DNA from: Methanomassiliicoccus sp.
Lineage (GTDB): Archaea; Thermoplasmatota; Thermoplasmata; Methanomassiliicoccales; Methanomassiliicoccaceae
NCBI GenBank assembly: GCA_033485155.1
Contig: JAWQJJ010000002.1
Location: 248,001-312,000, forward strand
Direction: 5' to 3'
Length of the DNA: 64,000 nucleotides
In this document: positions 18,360 through 27,804 of the stretch, in pieces
Numbering within the stretch: the first letter of the stretch is position 1
How the letters are laid out: every line of letters starts with the position of its first letter
Made by a program: the position numbers and the translations under genes
The notes under the pieces: model-generated
Database searches by the model: none
Told to the model about the DNA's origin: nothing
Seen by the model: the letters and a program-made list of their open reading frames with translations, nothing else

Positions 18360-19544
18360 TTAACTGATATTTTTCCTCAGCATCCTACTTCTTGCCGTCC
18401 ATTCCTTCTTCTCCGGCCTGATTCCGGCACCCTTGTGCTTCATCCCCGCCTCCCTGTCGATCCAGGCGAAGATGATCACCGCCAGCAGCTGCACGCTCAC
18501 TGATGCGGCGATCATCAGGGGAAGGCTGATGGAGTACAGCAACCCGGCCAGGGCGTTGCCCAGGAACCACATGATCCCGAAGATGGTGGAGAATGTGCCA
18601 AAACCCGCTCCCCGGCGGTCGGCGGGGACCAGATTGGAGACCGCCCCCCTGAGGATCGAACCCATCGCTCCCTGTCCCACTCCCCACAGCATGATGCCCA
18701 GGACCATGAGGCCAAGGTCGCTCGCGAACACCAGGGGCACGAAAAGAGAGGAAAGGGCGAACACCGCGACGATGGCGGTCATGCCCAGCCGGTCGAAGAA
18801 GTGGCCGAGGACCAATGCGCTGATGGCATCCAGCCCCATCGCCACAGCGTAGAGCACCGGGATCCAGAAGTCCTGCAGGTGATCGTTCGAACTCAGGTGA
18901 TAGGAGATTAGCGGGAAGTCGATGTACGCCGCCGCCAGGAGGCCGGCCCCCAGGAGATATATCCAGAACAGACGGGGCAGTTTGCCTTTCTCCATCCTAT
19001 GCTTGGTCGCGTGGGGCACCTCCAGGCCCATGGGGTGGGGGTACCACCGCCTCGACAGGAACAGGATGATGATGGCCAGGATCGCAGGGACGACCGTGAT
19101 GCTGAACGCCGCCCCATATCCCATGTTCGCCTGCAGGATCAGGGCGACGACGATCGGTCCGATCATGGAGCCGACATCGCTCATCGCCTCGTGCAGCCCG
19201 AACGCTCTGCCCACCCCGCCCATCCCCTTGGCCGCGTGAGATATGATGGAGTCCCGGGCGGGGGCGCGAAGGGCCTGTCCCACCCGCTGGAAGACGATGA
19301 GGCCGAATGCCAGCTCCCAGTGATCGGCGAGGGCGAGCATGGGTACGGCAATGAAGTTTATGAGCAGTCCGGCCCCCAGCATCCTCCAATAATGATGAGT
19401 GTGGTCGCAGTACCAGCCAGAAGCCAGACGCGGAGTGTAAGTGACCAGGCCAGCGATCCCGGTGATCAGGGTCACCAGCGCCGCGGTGGCCCCCAGTGAA
19501 CCGAGATAGGTGCCGACCACGCTGTAGTACCCGTCCGCGGTCAT
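18360..19544 (-). CDS. Major facilitator superfamily transporter
   Basis: At least 394 residues with 11 visible membrane helices, a secondary transporter of the inner membrane. Typical MFS loops are present: 'YTPRLASGWYCDHTHHYWRM' after helix 2, and 'FQRVGQALRAPARDSIISHAA' in helices 4-5, with the second-half equivalent 'GHFFDRLGMTA'. The ATG at 19544 falls at the end of helix 1. Upstream in frame, codons for 'FKLVFLIGAISLFAD' complete that helix, but there is no ATG, GTG or TTG before the stop at 19677-19679, so either a rare start codon or a frameshift is involved. The substrate is unknown. Confidence 0.85.
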   Translation of the reverse strand: MTADGYYSVVGTYLGSLGATAALVTLITGIAGLVTYTPRLASGWYCDHTHHYWRMLGAGLLINFIAVPMLALADHWELAFGLIVFQRVGQALRAPARDSIISHAAKGMGGVGRAFGLHEAMSDVGSMIGPIVVALILQANMGYGAAFSITVVPAILAIIILFLSRRWYPHPMGLEVPHATKHRMEKGKLPRLFWIYLLGAGLLAAAYIDFPLISYHLSSNDHLQDFWIPVLYAVAMGLDAISALVLGHFFDRLGMTAIVAVFALSSLFVPLVFASDLGLMVLGIMLWGVGQGAMGSILRGAVSNLVPADRRGAGFGTFSTIFGIMWFLGNALAGLLYSISLPLMIAASVSVQLLAVIIFAWIDREAGMKHKGAGIRPEKKEWTARSRMLRKNIS

Positions 19545-19756
19545 GTCCGCAAACAGGGAGATCGCCCCTATGAGAAAGACTAACTTGAATGCGTCGAGCT
19601 CATGAGAGTTGAGCTTCCATGTAGTGTGTTGATGTCGATACCCAAAGGTGATCCCATCCCCTGAACCGCCGACGCATTATTAACTTAGATATTAGCCGTT
19701 CGGTCCTGAGTCGCCGAGGCAGAGAACATCGATGAAAAGTATGGCCACAGGTTGGC

Positions 19757-20005
19757 TCAGACCAGAGCGGCATAGGCGCCCGAGTGCCCTACCCGTCTGC
19801 TCCTCATGTCCAGATAATGCTCGAAGGCGGTCTGGTTGGTGATGTTGACCGTGAGGACATATCCGTCCTCCTCCTCCCTTGCTCCCATGACCGCGCCCAC
19901 TGGGTGATCATCAAGGCAGTATGATACACTCTCTCCGGCCATGAACTTCTCGTACATGGTCTTGGTGGACATGTCCCTGGAGGGAGAGGTAATTCTGAGA
20001 ATCAC
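19757..20005 (-). CDS. Small hypothetical protein
   Basis: An 82-residue soluble protein not recognised. It reads as alternating strands and helices ('YVLTVNITNQTAFEHYLDMR') and has no motif I can name. The GTG start has no ribosome site, but a TATA-like TTTATACTA lies about 25 bases upstream, which fits a leaderless transcript. It may share a promoter region with other small genes here; the downstream neighbour on this strand is the MFS gene, 200 bases away. Confidence 0.6.
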   Translation of the reverse strand: MILRITSPSRDMSTKTMYEKFMAGESVSYCLDDHPVGAVMGAREEEDGYVLTVNITNQTAFEHYLDMRSRRVGHSGAYAALV

Positions 20006-20221
20006 GGGATTTAGAATTAATTATTAGTATAAATGTAATATGATGTAAATTTATCCTCTTGATAGCCAACCTGGGCTGCCCTTTAACATGCGCCTCTGGC
20101 GGCGAGGGGCAACAGGTTCCGGTAATTTGGATCGTCGTGATCTCTCCGTCATGCGGCAGGCGAACATGCCGTGGTATGAACGTCCATAGAAACCAGGCTT
20201 GATCGGGCGGCCACGGTTAGC

Positions 20222-20248
20222 AAAAGAATCTGGGGGATTGTCCCCCAG
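20222..20248 (-). terminator. Hairpin terminator of the RHH gene
   Basis: CTGGGGGA (20230-20237) and TCCCCCAG (20241-20248) form a perfect eight-base stem with a three-base loop. On the minus strand it is followed by TTCTTTTG. It begins immediately after the TAG of the gene at 20249. Confidence 0.75.
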
Positions 20249-20512
20249 CTACTTCTTGAGTGGGACCGACGGCCTTTCCTCCTCATCGAAAGAAGCCTTG
20301 ACATCGCGGGCCGTCCTTCTCGTCGGCAGGTAGTCCAAGTATTGCCTTATTGCCGTGACGACGAACTCCGAACGGGATTTGAACTCCCCGTTCTCGACCC
20401 ACATGTCCATGTTGGTGACTAGAGCCTGAGGTACCCTGACGTTGATGATGGTCGTGCCTCTTCTCTTGTAAAAGGGCGCGATCGTGGCAGCTTCATCTGA
20501 GTTCTCTGTCAT
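20249..20512 (-). CDS. Ribbon-helix-helix (CopG/NikR-type) DNA-binding protein
   Basis: An 87-residue protein with one RHH domain (about residues 15-62): the strand 'RRGTTIINVRVPQALVTNMD' is followed by helices 'MDMWVENGEFKSRSEFVVTAIRQYLDYL', including the 'SRSEFV' turn typical of CopG-like repressors. A charged tail of about 25 residues follows. There is no nickel or ligand domain and no adjacent toxin gene, so a free-standing transcriptional regulator is likely. The ATG at 20512 lies about 30 bases after a TATATAAAAATATG-type region, which suggests a near-leaderless mRNA; an earlier in-frame start at 20539 would lie inside that promoter. Confidence 0.85.
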   Translation of the reverse strand: MTENSDEAATIAPFYKRRGTTIINVRVPQALVTNMDMWVENGEFKSRSEFVVTAIRQYLDYLPTRRTARDVKASFDEEERPSVPLKK

Positions 20513-20539
20513 TATTATCTGGTTACCAAGGTAATACAA

Positions 20540-20556
20540 CGGTATATAAAAATATG
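20540..20556 (-). promoter_or_regulatory. TATA box of the RHH gene
   Basis: On the minus strand this reads CATATTTTTATATACCG, about 30-40 bases before the ATG at 20512, the spacing expected for a leaderless or very short-leader archaeal transcript. Confidence 0.5.
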
Positions 20557-20785
20557 TGGGGCGATCAGCCCGGCCTGATATTTAAATTGATAGTAAAATG
20601 GCGTAAACATCGAAATTTGAACAGTAGGCTCTGGTTTATGCATTCTTTCATTCATTACGTGTGAGATTAACAGGTGTATCGGGGTCCTCGTCGCAGGGGT
20701 CCCGATCCCCATAAACGGCGTCTCAACCACCGACTGTCGGGAAAATGTGCGCTAGCGAGCCATATGGGTCTTAAGAAAATATAAT

Positions 20786-20810
20786 AAAAAGGGAAGGGGG
20801 GCGAAGCCCC
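20786..20810 (-). terminator. GC hairpin plus T-run terminator
   Basis: GGGGC (20798-20802) and GCCCC (20806-20810) form a tight hairpin with a GAA loop, followed on the minus strand by CCCTTCCC and five T (20786-20790). It ends the surface-protein gene at 20817. Confidence 0.65.
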
Positions 20811-20816
20811 GTTCGT

Positions 20817-22553
20817 TCACTTCTTGCGCCGGACGAACCAGAACACACCAGCCACGGCAACGATCACCACGGCGATGATGCCGATGAGGACCAGCGGGTC
20901 GCTGAACCAGGAGCCGAAGCCGCTGCTCTTGACGGAGAAGGTGGTCTCGCCGACCAACACCTCACCATTGGAGTCGGTCGCTCTGATGGTCAGGGTGTGG
21001 TCCCCCTCCTTCAGCCCGGTGAAGGACACCGAGGTGTTGGCGGGGTCCAGGTTAGTCAACGCACCATCGTCCAGCTGATACTGCAGCGCCTTGACCGTCG
21101 TCCCGTTGAGGGCCACGGTGAAGTTCACCGTGACATCCCCGTTCGAGGAGATGACCGGATTCTCGAACACAATGCCGGGGGAGGCCTTGGACAGAGTTAT
21201 CGTCGAGCTCTTGACGCTCTCGTTGTTACCTGCTTTGTCAGTGGCGTAGTAGTCGATCTTATACTGTCCGTTCTTGGCCAGGCCAACCGCGGAGGAGTAT
21301 TCCATCCAGTTCCCGCCGTTGATGCGGTAGTGGATCGAGTCGATGCCCGAGACCGCGTCGGTTCCGGTGATGCTGAAGGAGACCGCGCCCTCGTAGGCGG
21401 AGCCGTCCCCTTTTCCGGAGAACTTGATGGTCGAGGTCGGGCCGCTCAGGTCGATGGTCGTCGAGGCTTCTGCTACAGTCTTGGCCCCCTCCATCACGTC
21501 CAGGTTGTCAGTGCCCCGGGTAAAGAACTCATAGGTCCCTTCCTTGGGAGCAGTGAACTCTATGGCCGTAGTGCTGTTGGGGAACTTACCGTCCGGCCTC
21601 AGCGAGGTCTCGTACTTCTTCCAGTCCCCGGTTCCGTCAACGCGGTAGAAGAGGTCTATCCACTTCATGCCCAGCTCAGGGTCGTTGGTGGAATAGCTTA
21701 CGTTGAAGGTCAAGCTGTTCTCGTAATCGGGGAGAGGGTCGACCGCGGTCGACAGCGCCTGGGCCGGCAGCTTGTCGCTACCGATCACAGTGATGTCATC
21801 GAGGAACACGCCCTCCTTCATTCCTCCATTCACGATATTGACCCAGGAGGCGGGGCTAGAAGCGTCGCCGCCCTGAGGTGCAGTGGTCCCGGAAACGAAC
21901 TCGAACCCAACCCTGGTGGAGTTGCTGGGGATGACAATGGACACCTGGGTCCAGGTCTTGGCCATCGCCTGGGCCTGAGTATCGGTCCACGCCACATGCT
22001 TGGTGAGAGTGGAGCCGGTTCCGGTGTAATAAATGAGGTTCAGGAAGTCATAGCCGACGCTGGCACTATCGGACGGCTGTTTGGCGTCCGAGATGCCGGT
22101 GTCGGACCAGAACCAGAAGGTGACCGTGACCGTGCCGTAGTAGCGGGCCGACGTGTCCAGGGCCTTCCACATGATGGAATCCTGATTGGTGTCGTACCTA
22201 AGAACGTCGCTTTGCTGGCTTGGGTCCTGGGCGTGAGTGATGTTCACATCCTCGCACTGTGTCCCGTTCGAGTAGTAATGGGAGTTATACCCGTTCTTGG
22301 CGCAGTAGATGGAATGTGATCCGCTGTGCACCTCATGCATGGTCCGGCACCACCAGTCTTGGCTGTCGGCGTTGTTGGCGTCGAACCGCGTGAACTGTTG
22401 ATCCCACAAAGCATAGGTCGATTCCTCAGCACCCTCGGAAATGAACGTTTGCTCCGAGGGGAGGGCCGCCTTCACCCCGGTCGGGATGACGGTGACCAAT
22501 AATGCTACACATACAAGCATAGCGACAGCTATGCTGAACCTGGAGCCTTTCAC
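20817..22553 (-). CDS. Membrane-anchored Ig-domain surface protein
   Basis: A 578-residue exported protein. A signal peptide (1-29) is followed by a jelly-roll domain (about 30-260) with 'SQDWWCRTMHEVHSGSHSIY' and 'GTVTVTFWFWSDTG'. Three Ig-like repeats come next, containing 'DLFYRVDGTGDWKKYETSLR' and 'IHYRINGGNWMEYSSAVGLA', then one C-terminal helix (about 555-574) and the basic tail VRRKK. The domain order and the shared WCR/YCAK motifs make it a paralogue of 16478-18325, without the carboxypeptidase-regulatory domain. The cysteine pair in WCR and YCAK could form a conserved disulphide. The GTG start has only a weak upstream signal. Ligand unknown. Confidence 0.85.
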   Translation of the reverse strand: MKGSRFSIAVAMLVCVALLVTVIPTGVKAALPSEQTFISEGAEESTYALWDQQFTRFDANNADSQDWWCRTMHEVHSGSHSIYCAKNGYNSHYYSNGTQCEDVNITHAQDPSQQSDVLRYDTNQDSIMWKALDTSARYYGTVTVTFWFWSDTGISDAKQPSDSASVGYDFLNLIYYTGTGSTLTKHVAWTDTQAQAMAKTWTQVSIVIPSNSTRVGFEFVSGTTAPQGGDASSPASWVNIVNGGMKEGVFLDDITVIGSDKLPAQALSTAVDPLPDYENSLTFNVSYSTNDPELGMKWIDLFYRVDGTGDWKKYETSLRPDGKFPNSTTAIEFTAPKEGTYEFFTRGTDNLDVMEGAKTVAEASTTIDLSGPTSTIKFSGKGDGSAYEGAVSFSITGTDAVSGIDSIHYRINGGNWMEYSSAVGLAKNGQYKIDYYATDKAGNNESVKSSTITLSKASPGIVFENPVISSNGDVTVNFTVALNGTTVKALQYQLDDGALTNLDPANTSVSFTGLKEGDHTLTIRATDSNGEVLVGETTFSVKSSGFGSWFSDPLVLIGIIAVVIVAVAGVFWFVRRKK

Positions 22554-22796
22554 GGCGGGCGATTAATTATTTCCAGGTAAATAACTTGCTATCGGATTCA
22601 TACGATGGGGGGTTTAACAACCAATGGAGGACGATTATCCAGACGATGCATCGTTTTTTCATTTCGGTGAACACCGTTAACTCAAACGCCAGTTCTCATT
22701 GATCGCCGCCCGTCGTTCGGTGTGCACTGATCCCAGGGATGCAAGCAACATATTACGAGAGATAGAAAGGTATCTTGACCTAAAGGACATTACTCG

Positions 22797-25280
22797 ATGG
22801 GGGAGTGCATGGCGGACGATAAGATCGAACCGGAGCAGGGGACGACGACAGACAACTCGCTCCTGGACGCGGTCCAGGAGCAGATGGAGGAAGGTCTGGA
22901 ACGCTCCGGTATGTTCATCTACCTTATCGATCGCCAGTATCGGTTCCGGTATGTCAGCTCCACCGCCGCCCAGTCCCTGGGCCTGAGGGCGGAGAAAATC
23001 ATCGGCAAGACTCCCGATCAGGTCGGCATACCCGATGACATATATGAGGCGATCAAAGGCCTCGTCAACGCCACCCTGGAAGGCAGACGGACCATCCGTG
23101 GCATCTTCACGACCAATGTCCGGGGCATGGAGCAGTTCGAGTTCGACTCGACCCCGATCTTCGCCGGAGGGACGGAACCAGAGGCCATACTGGCTCTTGT
23201 ATTCGACCGCACCTCGCAGGTGAGGGAGCAGAAGGCCCTGGAAGCCATCGCCCGCGTCAATGATCACGTGAGGTCCTCGCCCGATCCGGACGAGCTGGTA
23301 TCCAAGACCATCTGCGCGGTGACCGGAGCGTTGGACGATGATGCCTTCGCTTTGGTGATCAACAATGGAGGAGAATGGAGGGCCAACCATTCTCTGCGTA
23401 TCGATCCTGATGAGGCCAAGAAACTGGCCGATGAGATCGTCAGCTTGGCCTCCAAACTGATCAACAGCGATCGCAGCGAGGCCATTCTTGACGTGACCAG
23501 GGATCCCAGGGGCAACTGCGATGTCCTGTCGAGGTACCCGGGCAGATCGATCCTTGTCGTCCCGGTGCGGATCAGCGATAGGGTCAGGATCGTACTCCTG
23601 TTCGTGCGGTTCAAGGTCCTCCCGTATAAACAATACGAGATCGACCTGGGGGAGAAGATAGCATCATCGGTCGCGGTGGCAGTCAACGAGCAGCTGATCC
23701 TTCAGGAACTGCGAAAAGCCAACGACGAGAGGCAATCCCTGATCAACATCCTGGCCAAGGAAAGCGAGAAACTGATCAGCATACTGGATGCCATGCCGGT
23801 GGCCATCGGCCTGTTCGAAAACGAAGGGACCGACTTCCGTCTGACGCTGTGCAATACCTTGTTCCGTAATCGAATCCTTCATGCCGTCCCCCGTCCCCTT
23901 GAGGGCAAACGCTGTGAGGAGCTGGCCACGCCCTTGGAGGTCGAGAGGATCAAGAAGATGGTGGGGGAAGCCCTAACGGCCTGGACGGTCCAGATAAGCC
24001 AGGATCACATGCACAGCCTGGGAGAGGTCGAATATCCGGCCCAGGTGATGATCGCCCCCATCTCCCGCGACCCGGTGTCCTTCCTCCTGGTGGGGATCAA
24101 TACCACTGAGCTGGTGAACGCTCGAAAACAGGTGGAAGAGTACGCTGCCAGGGTCGACGCTGAGCGGGTGCGGCTCAGAGCAATAATCGACAATCTGCCG
24201 GTCGGGGTAGTCCTCGTCGATGCCAACGGCAAGGTCCTCGAGGCCAATCACAGGCGGGTGGAGATATGGGGCAACAATGCGACCAAGGACAACATCATCG
24301 ACCAGGTGCGCAGCATCAGGGCCAAGTGGTCCAATAATGGAATGCCGGTGACCAAGGATGGCTGGCCCATCTCCCGGGCGTTGAAGAACGGGGAGTTCAT
24401 CAGGGGCGAGATGATCGATGTCGTCCGCGCCGACGGGAGGCGCGGAACGGAAATGATCTCCGCCGCGCCCATCCATGACAGCAACGGCAAGCGCATCGGG
24501 GCGGTGGGAATCGTGCAGGACGTGACCGACCAGAGGCAGCTGGAGCACGAGGCCCTGGAAGCCAAAGAGCGAGCGGAGATGTATCTGGACCTCCTCACCC
24601 ACGACATCCAGGGGCACAATGCGGCCATCTCTGGATACATACAGCTGGCCATGGTCAAGGACAAGCACACCAAGAAGAGGGACGAGCTGCAGAAGGCCTT
24701 GGACGCCATTACCGCCTCCAGCGATCTGATCGACACCATGAGAAAGATCCAGATGGTGGAGATGCATGATTCGGCGCACGGTCAGATCGAACTTTCAACC
24801 ATGCTGGAGGACGTTATCTCCGACGTCCATGTGGTGGGCGGGGAGCGCATACACATCGAGAAGCACACCCAACCGGACAGTTATACCATGGCCTCCTCCA
24901 TGATCAAGGAGGCGTTCTGGAACATACTGATCAATTGCGTCAAGCATTCAGAGGGCGATATCCACATCAAGATCAGGCAGAACCACATCTACGACGGAGG
25001 GCGGGAGTATCACAAATTCATCATCGAGGACGACGGCCCAGGCATCCCGGATGATGTGAAGCCCAAGGTATTCCTACGCAAGTACCGGGGCAGGACCAAG
25101 GCCCAGGGGAGCGGCCTGGGGTTGTATCTCACCAAGCGGTTGGTGGAGGAGCATGGCGGCAAGATATGGGTGGAGGACCGCGTTCCCGGCGACTTCTCCC
25201 AGGGGACAAGGTTCATCATCCACCTGCCGGCATTGGCCACCCCCATGGACCAGGCGGAGGCTGTACCGCCCGGGATGTGA
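22797..25280 (+). CDS. Cytosolic multi-PAS/GAF sensor histidine kinase
   Basis: An 827-residue signal-transduction kinase without membrane helices. PAS (about 35-135), GAF (150-300) and two more PAS domains (315-440 and 462-590) are followed by the dimerisation helix with His602 in 'DLLTHDIQGHNAAISGY' and a HATPase_c domain: N box 'NILINCVKHS', G1 'DDGPGIP', G2 'GSGLGL'. Several PAS domains suggest a small-molecule, redox or light input in the cytoplasm. No response regulator is adjacent, as is common for archaeal kinases. The ATG at 22797 or the one at 22809 could be used; both have purine-rich upstream sequence. Confidence 0.93.
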   Translation: MGECMADDKIEPEQGTTTDNSLLDAVQEQMEEGLERSGMFIYLIDRQYRFRYVSSTAAQSLGLRAEKIIGKTPDQVGIPDDIYEAIKGLVNATLEGRRTIRGIFTTNVRGMEQFEFDSTPIFAGGTEPEAILALVFDRTSQVREQKALEAIARVNDHVRSSPDPDELVSKTICAVTGALDDDAFALVINNGGEWRANHSLRIDPDEAKKLADEIVSLASKLINSDRSEAILDVTRDPRGNCDVLSRYPGRSILVVPVRISDRVRIVLLFVRFKVLPYKQYEIDLGEKIASSVAVAVNEQLILQELRKANDERQSLINILAKESEKLISILDAMPVAIGLFENEGTDFRLTLCNTLFRNRILHAVPRPLEGKRCEELATPLEVERIKKMVGEALTAWTVQISQDHMHSLGEVEYPAQVMIAPISRDPVSFLLVGINTTELVNARKQVEEYAARVDAERVRLRAIIDNLPVGVVLVDANGKVLEANHRRVEIWGNNATKDNIIDQVRSIRAKWSNNGMPVTKDGWPISRALKNGEFIRGEMIDVVRADGRRGTEMISAAPIHDSNGKRIGAVGIVQDVTDQRQLEHEALEAKERAEMYLDLLTHDIQGHNAAISGYIQLAMVKDKHTKKRDELQKALDAITASSDLIDTMRKIQMVEMHDSAHGQIELSTMLEDVISDVHVVGGERIHIEKHTQPDSYTMASSMIKEAFWNILINCVKHSEGDIHIKIRQNHIYDGGREYHKFIIEDDGPGIPDDVKPKVFLRKYRGRTKAQGSGLGLYLTKRLVEEHGGKIWVEDRVPGDFSQGTRFIIHLPALATPMDQAEAVPPGM

Positions 25281-25391
25281 CGGCGCATGGGCTCGAAAGC
25301 ATGGTCCAGGATTATTTATATGCGTAAAGATTTTTATAAATGGCTCTGTTAGATTTATATCCCGGAGGCTCGTTCATTGCCCGGTGCATAG

Positions 25392-25634
25392 TTGATTAGG
25401 GAATCCCGGTTCCTCAGGGCACTCATCCTCACCACCTGGTTCTACAGTCTTCTCACCTGGCTGTACGTCGCGGCGAGGATCGTGAGCTATGACTACATCG
25501 TCTTTGATCCGTTCGTTTACGCCGTTCCCTGGTTATCCTTCGGCGAACTGGGGGCGCTCACTTTCATACTGAGCTCGGCCAGCATGTTCCTTTACCTATA
25601 CCTTTGGGGATTCGCCCGGGACCGCAGGATGTGA
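25392..25634 (+). CDS. Small two-helix membrane protein
   Basis: An 80-residue protein with two hydrophobic stretches ('ALILTTWFYSLLTWLYVAA' and 'LGALTFILSSASMFLYLYLWG') and basic ends, so both termini probably face the cytoplasm. The TTG start is preceded by GGTG at a workable distance and directly by an in-frame TAG. No family recognised. It follows the histidine kinase at 110 bases, with an AT-rich, promoter-like gap between. Confidence 0.6.
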   Translation: MIRESRFLRALILTTWFYSLLTWLYVAARIVSYDYIVFDPFVYAVPWLSFGELGALTFILSSASMFLYLYLWGFARDRRM

Positions 25635-25817
25635 GGCTGCCTCTCGGAAAATGAGCGAGGGGCAAGGCGCATCGTCGCACGATCCCACCTCGCCCAGGCC
25701 AGTTGCCGCATGTCGCCCGGGTTATTTCGACCGTGCTTTAATTATGTCATCATTCCTATTTCCGATAATCCTTATATAATCCGGGTTTTCACCTCCCTTT
25801 GAGGAGAGGATAAGTGG

Positions 25818-26996
25818 ATGAGAATCGCAACGATATCTGCCCTCTGGGGGCCAGCTTACCCGACCGGGTCTGGTATCTATGCGTTCGAGCTCTCGAAGCT
25901 CATGGCGCGTCATGGCCACAGGGTCGATGCCTATACTTCCGACACTGGCATCTTCAATGATGAGTCATATTCGGCGGACTTCGATCTACATCGTCTGAAA
26001 AGCCACGGTTTCGTAATGGACATGAACCCCGTTTCAAATGTGTTCTTCAAGCTGGTCCGCTCGGACTATGATGTCGTTCACGTACACTCGTATGTCTTCT
26101 TCATGTCCAACTCGGCCGCCATGGCCCGGGCCTTCAGGGATTTCAAGTATGTCCTGACCATCCACGGAGGGGTCGATCACGAGAACTCCCCTGACAGCCG
26201 GTGCTCCTTCCGCTTTTGGCTGAAAGACAAGATATATGACAGCACCATCGGTCGGCAGACGGTCAGGCTGGCCGATAAGGTTATCACCGTATGCAAGAAA
26301 GATATGCCCATCATCGAGGACAAGTTCGGGGTCGAGGCCGAGTACGTGCCCAACGCCGTGTCGACGGACATGTTCAACTATGATCAGGAGCACAAAAAGG
26401 AAGTGGTCTACGTTGGGAAGCTGGAGAGATGGAAGGGTGCGGACGACCTTGTCAAGATATTCAGGAAAGTTCACGAGCTTCACCCTGATGTCAAGTTCAA
26501 GATCGTAGGGAGAGGGAGCCTGGCGGAAGCGATCAGCAACACCAACCTGCCCATCGAAACCATCGGTTACATACCTCATGAGGAAATGCCCAACATCTAT
26601 GGCCGATCTGCCGTCATGATATTGCCGTCATACATGGAGGGGGCGCCGACGACTTGCATGGAGGCCTCGTCCTGCAAGGTACCAGTGGTCGCAACCGACG
26701 TTGGGGACACCAAGGAGATAGTGAAGGATGGTAAGTCTGGGTTCATACACTCGCCGGGGGACGTGGATAGGATCGCCGACAGCGTTGTGCAGCTTATCGA
26801 GGACGAATCGCTGTGCCATGAGATGGGGGCTTACGGCAGGGATCACATCGTTAACAACTTCAGCTATGGGGCGGTGACGCACCGGATGATCAGTATCTAC
26901 GAGTCCCTCTTGAGCGATTCACAGCGTTCAAAGCCGGATGTGATCAAACCTCACGAGTACAATGACGATGACGCGCTCATGCCCATCGGAAAATGA
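25818..26996 (+). CDS. Glycosyltransferase family 4
   Basis: A 392-residue GT-B enzyme. The N terminus 'ISALWGPAYPTGSGIYAFEL' is the glycine-rich acceptor-domain loop. The C-terminal half has 'VVYVGKLERWKGADDLVKIF', 'KIVGRGSLAEAI' and 'LPSYMEGAPTTCMEASSCKV', with the two donor-site glutamates. It would add a sugar to a lipid-linked glycan in the cytoplasm. An AT-rich promoter region (about 25735-25790) lies upstream. It is the first gene of the large polysaccharide locus on the plus strand. Sugar specificity unknown. Confidence 0.9.
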   Translation: MRIATISALWGPAYPTGSGIYAFELSKLMARHGHRVDAYTSDTGIFNDESYSADFDLHRLKSHGFVMDMNPVSNVFFKLVRSDYDVVHVHSYVFFMSNSAAMARAFRDFKYVLTIHGGVDHENSPDSRCSFRFWLKDKIYDSTIGRQTVRLADKVITVCKKDMPIIEDKFGVEAEYVPNAVSTDMFNYDQEHKKEVVYVGKLERWKGADDLVKIFRKVHELHPDVKFKIVGRGSLAEAISNTNLPIETIGYIPHEEMPNIYGRSAVMILPSYMEGAPTTCMEASSCKVPVVATDVGDTKEIVKDGKSGFIHSPGDVDRIADSVVQLIEDESLCHEMGAYGRDHIVNNFSYGAVTHRMISIYESLLSDSQRSKPDVIKPHEYNDDDALMPIGK

Positions 26997-27115
26997 CTGA
27001 GTATGGGAATGGCCATCATCGCCTACGGCGGTCCGATCATGAGTACGATTTCTTAGCTGGCCTGTCGGAACAAGGGCCATGATCGAGACCAAGCGTCAAT
27101 GTCTTCCTTGGTCCT

Positions 27116-27334
27116 TCAGGCGATGTCCGTGTACGTGTCGATGATCCAGTGCGAAAGCAAGGCAAAGAACACCCCCGCCCAGAACGGCGAGCGGAAGGTG
27201 TCCTGCCCGGGCCATACCCGGGAGCAGATGGTCCACATCAGGCAATACCCCAACAAGCCCGAAAGCAAGGTAAACCAGAAGTGTGATTGGAGACAATCGA
27301 TAATATATTCCAGACCATGTCCTACCAGATCCAT
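27116..27334 (-). CDS. Small membrane protein, hypothetical
   Basis: A 72-residue protein with two membrane helices ('FWFTLLSGLLGYCLMWTIC' and 'PFWAGVFFALLSHWIIDTY'). The ATG has a strong GGAGG ribosome site six bases upstream, and third codon positions are G/C-rich as in neighbouring genes, both in favour of a real gene. A second minus-strand frame (27096-27584) overlaps it and contains an 'LPDVDH' string reminiscent of membrane metal-dependent hydrolases, but its codon use is weaker. No function can be assigned. Confidence 0.55.
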   Translation of the reverse strand: MDLVGHGLEYIIDCLQSHFWFTLLSGLLGYCLMWTICSRVWPGQDTFRSPFWAGVFFALLSHWIIDTYTDIA

Positions 27335-27804
27335 TCTCGACCTCCGCCCTATGATCTGCCATCACGGGAGATAATCGCTCCCTTCGAAGAGCGCCCTCGC
27401 CCATCGACGAGAAGGATTCCAAAGGCAGTATCTCCTTTCTTACCATCTCTCCCGGTCGAAGCACCAGGACATCTAAGCCCGGTGCTCCTGTTCCATTCGC
27501 CACGAAAAGGGCCTTCAGATTCCAGGGTAGATAATGGTGACGGAACTCGGCCATGTACCCATGTGGCCAAGGCGACGAAGTCATCCAACGCCGTTCAACG
27601 ACCGACCCGCATCAGTGACCAGGACCGAGGGTCATGAGCCAATGCGTGGTCCGGACATAATGATCGATCGTCGGGCGATGAGAAGTGCCTTACGGTTCAA
27701 ATTATTCAGAAAGACTTAATATTAAATATCATCATAATAACTGCCCTGATTGGTGAGAGGGACCGAGAGGCTAGACCGCAGCAGCGGCCAGGGGTTGAAC
27801 TCAA
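27335..27804. other. Gap with no convincing gene
   Basis: Two competing minus-strand frames (27349-27588 and the upstream part of 27096-27584) cover part of this stretch. Neither has a recognisable domain or the usual third-position G/C bias, although the second reads as a plausible protein ('WNLKALFVANGTGAPGLDVL'). The last 90 bases (around 27700-27740) are AT-rich and probably carry the promoter of the ATP-grasp gene at 27805. Confidence 0.35.

Noticed and set aside
27096-27584. 162-codon frame containing LPDVDH, like membrane metal-dependent hydrolases
   Set aside because: Third-position G/C is lower than in the overlapping 72-codon frame, which also has a strong ribosome site; kept only as an alternative.
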